64,000 nt of DNA from NCBI GenBank assembly GCA_025201765.1, contig MU623350.1:186001-250000 (forward strand). The letters run 5' to 3'. The stretch comes from Daldinia sp. FL1419 (taxonomy: Eukaryota; Ascomycota; Sordariomycetes; Xylariales; Hypoxylaceae). Shown in pieces: positions 57,459 to 64,000 of the stretch. Both the position numbers and the translations under genes were made by a program. Under the pieces are notes generated by a model, which was not told the DNA's origin, made no database searches, and was given only the letters and a program-made list of their open reading frames with translations. Each line of letters starts with the position of its first letter. Within the stretch, counting starts at the first letter, position 1.

Positions 57459-58313
57459 GCGCGATCTCTATCCACCTACTCGCTATGTTCTCCCCGAAAT
57501 CTACATCCGCTAGTTGCTAGTGCTACAAGCCAGGATTGCGTATCGCAGACAGAAAAGCCGGAGGTTATAAGAGCATAGATAAGGTCATAATTCTCGTCGG
57601 TGCTAGGGGTCAGGCGGGATACGACGTCACTTATCTAAACAAGAACAATGGAGATAAAATTGCTTGCTCCAGAGTTGCAATGCTTTCCGACCGACTATGA
57701 AGAATAGGGAAGAAGAGGGTAACAAGAATATCCTGTAACATTAGAGTTAAGACACAGACGTCAATACTATGCTGACGAGTGATTCCGTGCTGTTTTACTG
57801 TAAAATCCAGGATTATAATATGCCCAAGGTTTACTTCCCAAACCTCCCCATCATATTGATTGTATGTATAATGAACGGGGGCACGAATACTTGTCACGCC
57901 ACGCAACAGTTGGCGTTAGATACCTAAGTAACGGACATGCATGTCACGAATATATAGTAGTGTCCCCATGAGATTAATGAAATTTTTTCTTTATTCCTGG
58001 GCACCTTCATCTAGGCTGACCTAGCCGGTGTACATGGCTAATCGTCTATCTACCTCCACTGCAGTGTATTATCCCACGTCGGAAATGGACGTGGGGGCAA
58101 CATGCATCATCGGGGAATACGGAAGATAGCAGTTATCTGCTTTTCCCAGCCCCCATAACCAAATCATAATTCCGCTACCATGTATATAAGAAGGACGCTT
58201 TGAAGGGCCCCCCATATCCGACTGCCCACCGTGATATCGTTTTATAATAAAACTCCCGCATTACCTCATGAACCGCCAACAGACAGTCTAATCATACAGA
58301 CTGATACACAAGA
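57459..58313. other. Convergent intergenic region
   Basis: This 855-bp spacer lies between the stops of PRE4 (+) and GFA1 (-) and should hold both 3' untranslated regions. A 91-codon minus-strand frame (57906-57631) has no family support. An inverted pair, CCCACGTC and GACGTGGG, lies at 58072-58095. Confidence 0.55.
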
Positions 58314-60912
58314 TTATTCTACGGTAACCGACTTGGCCAAGTTTCGGGGGAAATCGACGTTAAGGCCTTCCATAACAGCCAGCCAGTAGGCAATGAGCTG
58401 GAGCGGGATAACGTTGAGGATACCTTGCAGGCAGTCGACAGTCTTGGGGACCTCGATCTTTTGCGCTTGGCTCGCTTGGAATTCCTCGTCGCCAGGGTTG
58501 CAGATTACGATAGGCTTTCCGCCACGAGCAGCAACTAGATAATTGTTAGAGCTAATATTCGGCTTGTAAAGATCAACGTTTCAACATACCTTGCTGGTAA
58601 GCATTTAGCGACTTCTTGAATAGGTCATCACGAGTCAAAATCATGATGATAGGAAGGTTCTCGTCAACCAGAGCTAGCACACCGTGCTTTAGCTCACCAG
58701 ACATGACAGCCTCGCAGTGAAGATAAGAAATTTCCTTGATCTTCAAAGCACCCTCGAGAGCAGTCGAGTACTGGCTGCCACGTCCCAGCAGAAGGAGAGA
58801 CTTCTGGTTCTTGAAAGTCTTGGAGCAGAGCTCCTTAATAGATTGGTCTAACTTCAGAATCTCCTTGATCTGCGTAGAGATATTGGAGAGACCCTCGATA
58901 ATCTCCTCTCGCCTCTTCTGCTTAGATGCTCGGTCCTCGCTAAGAGATAGGGCAAACATAACCATGGCGACAAATTGAGATGTGTAGGCCTTGGTGGAAG
59001 CTACACCAATTTCGGGACCGGCGTTGACGTGAACACCACAGTGGGTCAAGAGAGAAATAGAAGAACCAACCACATTCACTATACCGACAGTGAGAGCACC
59101 ACGCTCTAAGCAGTATCGAAGGGCCATCAAGGAGTCAGCCGTTTCACCGGATTGGGAAACGAACACACACGTGTCATCACGGAAAACGGGCGCCTCTCTG
59201 TCGAGGAAGTCGGAAGCCAATTCCACAGCAATTGGAATCTCAGCAAGTTCCTCGAAGATACCCCGGACGGCCATGCAAGAGTGATAACTTGTTCCACAGG
59301 CAATAAAGATTATACGTCGGCATCGGCGAATAGTCGCGATGTATGATCTTAGACCACCAAGGGTAACACTCTTGTGTTCAATGTCGAGACGGCCTCTCAT
59401 AGTGTTGACAACAGACTCAGGCTGCTCAAAAATTTCCTTCTGCATGAAATGGTCGAACTTGCCCTTCATGATCTCCTGGAGCTCAAGCTCCAGAGTCTGG
59501 ATGTTACGAACATTCGAGCTACCATCAGCCTTCTTGAGGCGGTGAATGTTCAGCGAGCCCTCATGAATGTGGGCAATGTCGTCATCCTCCAGGTACATGA
59601 CCTTCTTTGTGTGCTCAACGATAGCCGAGGGGTCAGAGGAAAGGAAGAACTCAGCAGGCATAGGCAAGCCATCGTCAGTCATGAAAGCTCGAGACTGCGA
59701 GCGGTGGAGTAGGGACTTGTCGGGGGCGCCAAGCAGAGAGCTGGGAGCCAGGAAGTTGTCGCTCTGCTTCTTCAAGGCAACGTTCTGCGAGGCGGCCTCG
59801 GCGGGTAAGGCGCCATTCTCCTCGGAATATTCAACATCGACGAAGTCGACCTTCATGCGCTTCTGGGTCTTCACACCAATAACGAGGGGTGAACCCTTAC
59901 GAGCAGCAATGACCTCATGAGGATAGTGAACCGATTTGATCAGCAAACCGTAGGCACCCTCAAGCTCGGAAATGACGGCCTTAGCAAGGTCGACAAAGTC
60001 AATGTGGGGATGTTGATCATACAAGTACTTTGCGAGCTTCGCAATGCACTCTGTGTCGGTCTCGGTCTCGAACTTAAAGCCCTTTGCGGAAAGGAGGGTC
60101 TTCAATTCCTTGTAATTGGTGATGATGCCATTGTGGACAACTGAAAATTCCCATGTGGGGTCGGATCTAGAAGTGTGACGGTCGGATTAGCAAGGGGACT
60201 CGTAAGCTCTGCTGTGTAAAGGTATTTACCGGTGGGGATGGCAGTTCAGCCGAGAGGGAGGACCATGAGTAGCCCATCGAGTATGGGCGATACCGGCATG
60301 TGAGTCGAAAACCTTGGTGAGGTCTGGTTTGGACTCCTCGATGAGTTGCTTGAGCTTAGCAACCTTACCGACCTCCTTGAAAGCGAGCACTTCCTTCTTC
60401 TTGTCGCCATCGACAGCTAGACCGGCCGAGTCATATCCACGGTACTCTAGACGAGAAAGACCTATTTAATAAATCGGTACATGTCAGCTTTCAGACTTCC
60501 ATTTAATACCTATTATTTGGTATGGGTAATTCTGGGTTATATAAAATGCAAACAACATGTACAGCAGGTGTGGAAAGGAGCGGGATGCGGCAGGTTGTCG
60601 TGTCTCACCGTTTACCAATGTGTCGAGGATAAACTTCCGGTCCTTCTCGACCAGGTAGTTAATGTAACCGAAAATTCCACTATTATAGGAACCCGAATTA
60701 GCACTCTGAATTGATTCTCACAATTGGATCCTCCAAAGCTGCTTTTATCCCAACAACTTCATCCTAGAGACCGAGCAATGATGACGGCATAGCTCAACCC
60801 ACGAATTGGGCTGACCGCTAGATTCGCTGGTAGGCATAAAGCTCCATCTCGTCTCTGAGGAGTGTTGGGGATAGTAGGACAAAGGGATTTCGATCGAGTT
60901 CACATACCACAT
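58314..60912 (-). CDS. GFA1: Glutamine-fructose-6-phosphate aminotransferase (isomerizing)
   Basis: Five exons, 60912-60908, 60679-60609, 60461-60230, 60166-58590 and 58534-58314, encode 701 residues. The enzyme makes glucosamine-6-phosphate from fructose-6-phosphate and glutamine, the first committed step toward UDP-GlcNAc and chitin, in the cytosol. The N-terminal glutaminase domain starts MCGIFGYINYLVEKDRKF with nucleophile Cys2, and has LEYRGYDSAG, GIAHTRWATHG and HNGIITNYKEL. A fungal-type insertion follows residues ~215-300 (FLAPSSLLGAPDKSLLHRSQ). The two SIS domains have IACGTSYHSCMA, VSQSGETADSLMALRY, GVASTKAYTSQFVAMV and LLLGRGSQYSTALEGALKIK, and the C-terminus is NVDFPRNLAKSVTVE. 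The first coding exon is only ATGTG, so Cys2 is split by a 228-bp intron. Length fits yeast Gfa1 (717). Confidence 0.97.
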
Positions 60913-63900
60913 GTTGCCTTCTGATGTTGATGTTGATGTTGTGAAGCAATAATACGGGTGTTTATGTGGCCCGAACTGCGGGATTCACTCTTCTTCCTAG
61001 CTCTTGGAGGGTTTTCCCAGGGTATCAACGATAAAAACGAAAGTCAATAGCGGTGAGCTTTGGAGGGGGGAAGCCTTTTGGGGGATTGACAGGATTAAGG
61101 AGGAAGAAGAAAGGATAGAGTTTCCAGAACTTGTTTGGGGGGTAGAAAGGTTGGGAGGGCCAAGCTGGGACCTTTTTAAAGGTAAAAAAGGGTTGTTATG
61201 GTATGGCTTTTTGTACGAAAGAACACTGGTGCTGGCATAGGCTTTTAGACTTGGTTGTTACCAAGTGAGGCAGCATGTACGAGGACGTAGCTACCATAGT
61301 ACCATTACTAGTGGGCGGCGATGGACCTTAGAAGGTAAGAGGGGCTACCAGGGGGGGTAGGTGGAGGGGGGAGAGAACAGTGATGTATGTACCTTGCTAC
61401 GATCGAATCCATGCCTTACTCGTGTGAAGTACGAGCCAAGTATCTTTAAGCCTGCTATCGTATACTAGCGCGACCCCCAAGGTACTTCTCCGATACAACC
61501 CTACATCCTACCACCAACTCGAACATCCACAACATCATGCAGCTGCAACGTACCTAGGTACCTAAGGTATGTATGTCCATATGTACATAAGGCAAGTACA
61601 TTCAATGATACTACCTAGGTAGGTACCGTATCGTATGCGTGTCTACCGCCTACTACGCATGTACATAGCGTATTTGCTTGCTGCGCTTCCTCCATGGTAG
61701 GTACATGATGTATGCCACGCACATACCTACCTTAAGGTCTAGGTTAACCTCATAACTACCTCCCAAACCAAACGCTGGCAACTTTGTAAAAGTTTAAAAC
61801 ATATTTTCTTTCATCCTCCAAGTTGATCTATTGGACTTGTTGTGTTCTCTATCCTACATCCTTCCATTTAAGCCAATCCTACCTATTATTCAATCCAAAC
61901 CCCGTCAACTTCTTATTTGGTCTGCCTTTTATTTATCTTTGTGACGTCCTTCGAAATACTTAATAAACCAGCGTGCTTAAAAACCTTATGTTCCTCGTTC
62001 TCATTCTCCAGCATTCTATTTGTTGCAAAGGGCGGAATCCAGCTTGTCAGCCCTTGTTTTAGAATCTACCGCCTTTCCTTATGTTTCTTGTCTTTGTGCT
62101 CCTAACCTCCTATCTTTTCAACTTAGCCAATCATGGTTTAATATTTATGCAGCGTGCCGAGCCTTTTCATCGTCTAGGCAATGGCCAGCTTGCTAAATAC
62201 GACGATAATAAAATAACTTCGTTGTTTTACAAAAACTGCCCCCGCCCATCTCAACTTCGCCTCCACTCTTAATTCATGACTCCGAAAACGAAAAAGAATC
62301 GTGTTGCACACATATTCTCAACGTTGCCAATGATTACTTATTAGTCTACCTTTTTCCCCATTATCTTCGTAAAAATATATATATATATATATATAAATAT
62401 ATAAATAAAATTAACGACCAGCTGGTCTGTGAAAATTTTACTAAAATACCGAGTAGATACTATCAATGCCTGCGCCACCACCCGATGGAGCGTCAACACT
62501 ATCAATTGGTGTCTTCGTGTTCAATGAAGATCGATTTCCAACATGCAGGGCTCGCCGTTTACCGGATCATCATCCTGGCCGCGGCCCCTTATTTTGGGGC
62601 TGTACCTGAGCTCTCTGCACTTGGAGCCATACAGGTGAGGCTTGGCCCAGGCCGGCCAAAATGTTACCCTCCACCCCAAGCTCCCTGCTAGCTTGTTGGA
62701 AGTCCCGATATCAGAAACAATTCAGCGTCCGAACACGACCTTCTCTGACGACATATCGAAAAGGGGTCGATGGTGCTCAATGATGACGTGGCGTATATAT
62801 TTCTACTTCATTTCTAACTAAAACCGTTGTCACAAAAAAGTAAAATCAACAGTCTCGTCGAGTTTGAAGAACGCGACCTGCACAATTCGAAAAAGAATCG
62901 TCTCGAACGAAGCCCAGTCAATTTCGCAAGGAATGTCGCCATCATCCTTGATAATACAAACCTATCTAACCCTATCTAAGCGGCTGAGCTCTAGTTTTTA
63001 TTTAGTGGAACACAATCACCTAACATCAACTATCCAGATCTCTGATCTGGTCATTGATCCTTTCCAAAGATAGAGCAATTACTACTAGGCAAGTCAGCAC
63101 CGGCGTCTCTTATTACATACCATCAATTCACATACAAGATTTAGGTAACCTTTTCCGTACTACGGAGGATCGTATTTCGGACATCCCTTCTCACCTCAAT
63201 TTAAGCCTCGCTATGAGTGAGAATTTCCGGCCACTGGTTTTCGGCAATAATACTACTACAACAGCGCCGGCTTTCTCTTTGTTTATTTCTCGATTATATT
63301 CGTGACAAAACCAACAAGGTCAAAATGGCGATTCAAAGTCAGCTCGGCCTATTACCAACACGCACCATCACCCGCGCCGTCGTCTAGTTAGTGACTTGCG
63401 TCTGGTAAGGTTAGCTAAGAATAGCATCAACGCATAAACGCGATCTACCCAATAGGGACCCCTGCAGGGTTCACGCCTGCCCGCTGGTTACCAGTCATGT
63501 AGCATTGCCGGCAACCCACCACTCTGATGTCAGATTGACAGGGTAGAAGCTGCTTGGTGAATTTATCCCGGAGGCCTACAGTTCGTAGAAGTCCGAACGA
63601 CATCTCTCCCAACACGACACGTGGTAGTATCGCATCTACTTAATCTAGTTGATTGGAGATCTCGTTACGCGCAACGCCATCTAATAAGCAAATTTTATCA
63701 CGAAGTTGTACAGCATATCTGCGATCAGAATAATTTATTAGTCGCAATTGTAACCTCATAGTTTGCAAAGCTATTTACGTGCTCTATACGATTCATGCAG
63801 ATGGAAACCGGATTCATATCTTCTTCAGTTAGCTAGGTTAGTAACTTTAGGATCAATTACTCCAGCAACTGGTAATAAAGTCATCCACAGGTATTCTTAT

Positions 63901-64000
63901 CTCACACTCTCGTGATCTTTTACCAATTTGAAATTTGTCCGGCGCGAGTCTACTTATATAGTTCTCAAACATGACTAGGTTAGCATATTTCCAATATGAT
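60913..64000. other. GFA1 promoter and AT-rich intergenic DNA, no supported gene
   Basis: A short (GATGTT)n run (60922-60940) lies in the 5' leader of GFA1 just ahead of the start codon. Two clusters of TACCTAGGTA occur at 61551-61566 and 61611-61627. An (AT)n tract lies at 62374-62396. Short frames at 61917-62272 and 62485-63305 show no family. A short ATG frame at 63324 (MAIQSQLGLLPTRTITRAVV) could be the first exon of a gene leaving the window, but no second exon is convincing. Confidence 0.5.
62374..62404. repeat. (AT)n microsatellite
   Basis: About ten uninterrupted AT units from 62375 are followed by ATAAATATATAAATA. It lies in non-coding DNA with no neighbouring gene. Confidence 0.85.

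Noticed and set aside
63324..63386. Small ATG frame MAIQSQLGLLPTRTITRAVV at the right end
   Set aside because: It may be a first exon, but no good donor or second exon was found before the window ends.
1..64000. CRISPR arrays, operons, rRNA or tRNA genes, and biosynthetic core enzymes (PKS, NRPS, terpene synthase)
   Set aside because: None was seen by eye on either strand. CRISPR and operons are not expected in a fungal nuclear genome.

Overview
This window looks like nuclear DNA of a filamentous ascomycete (Pezizomycotina, probably Sordariomycetes; the order is not provable from the sequence). The evidence is short GT-AG introns of about 42-230 bp, many with a CTAAC-type branch site, two fungal Zn2Cys6 regulators, fungal-only families (DUF6604, a DUF6603 relic), ascomycete-type orthologues of RIB1, PRE4, GFA1 and NDUFB7, and intergenic DNA full of the palindrome TACCTAGGTA. 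Exon structures were built by hand from splice signals and from continuity of the family sequence across each junction.

Layout. 1-4.7 kb: no supported gene. 4.7-6.2 kb: a Zn2Cys6 protein (+). 8.1-12.2 kb: a second Zn2Cys6 regulator and, just upstream in the same orientation, a 2,2-dialkylglycine decarboxylase (both -). 13.0-14.6 kb: an eight-exon kinase-like gene (+). 14.7-16.7 kb: a decayed S28 prolyl endopeptidase (-). 17.5-17.9 kb: complex I subunit NDUFB7 (+). 18.5-23.2 kb: a very acidic ~1,558-residue protein (-) with features suggesting a coilin-like protein. 24.3-25.5 kb: GTP cyclohydrolase II (-). 27.3-29.9 kb: a DUF6604 protein (+). 30.1-32.0 kb: a secreted S10 serine carboxypeptidase (-). 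33.1-45.2 kb is accessory in character: a short F-box-like gene, a probably frameshifted regulator, a DUF6603 relic with at least six lesions, an orphan 465-residue gene and an F-box/ankyrin gene. 45.2-53.3 kb is a gene-poor stretch with decayed repeats. 53.3-60.9 kb is a dense housekeeping block: a conserved protein with a mitochondrial-type N-terminus (+), HCNGP/SAP30BP-like (-), proteasome subunit beta7/PRE4 (+) and GFA1 (-). 60.9-64 kb: promoter DNA and AT-rich sequence, no supported gene.

How the genes relate. The housekeeping genes act in unrelated processes: riboflavin synthesis, respiration, the proteasome, hexosamine/chitin precursor supply and mRNA processing. The one arrangement that suggests a dedicated function is the dialkylglycine decarboxylase next to a Zn2Cys6 regulator, which could form a small catabolic unit for 2-aminoisobutyrate-type amino acids. 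No polyketide synthase, NRPS or terpene core enzyme, CRISPR array, tRNA or rRNA gene was found.
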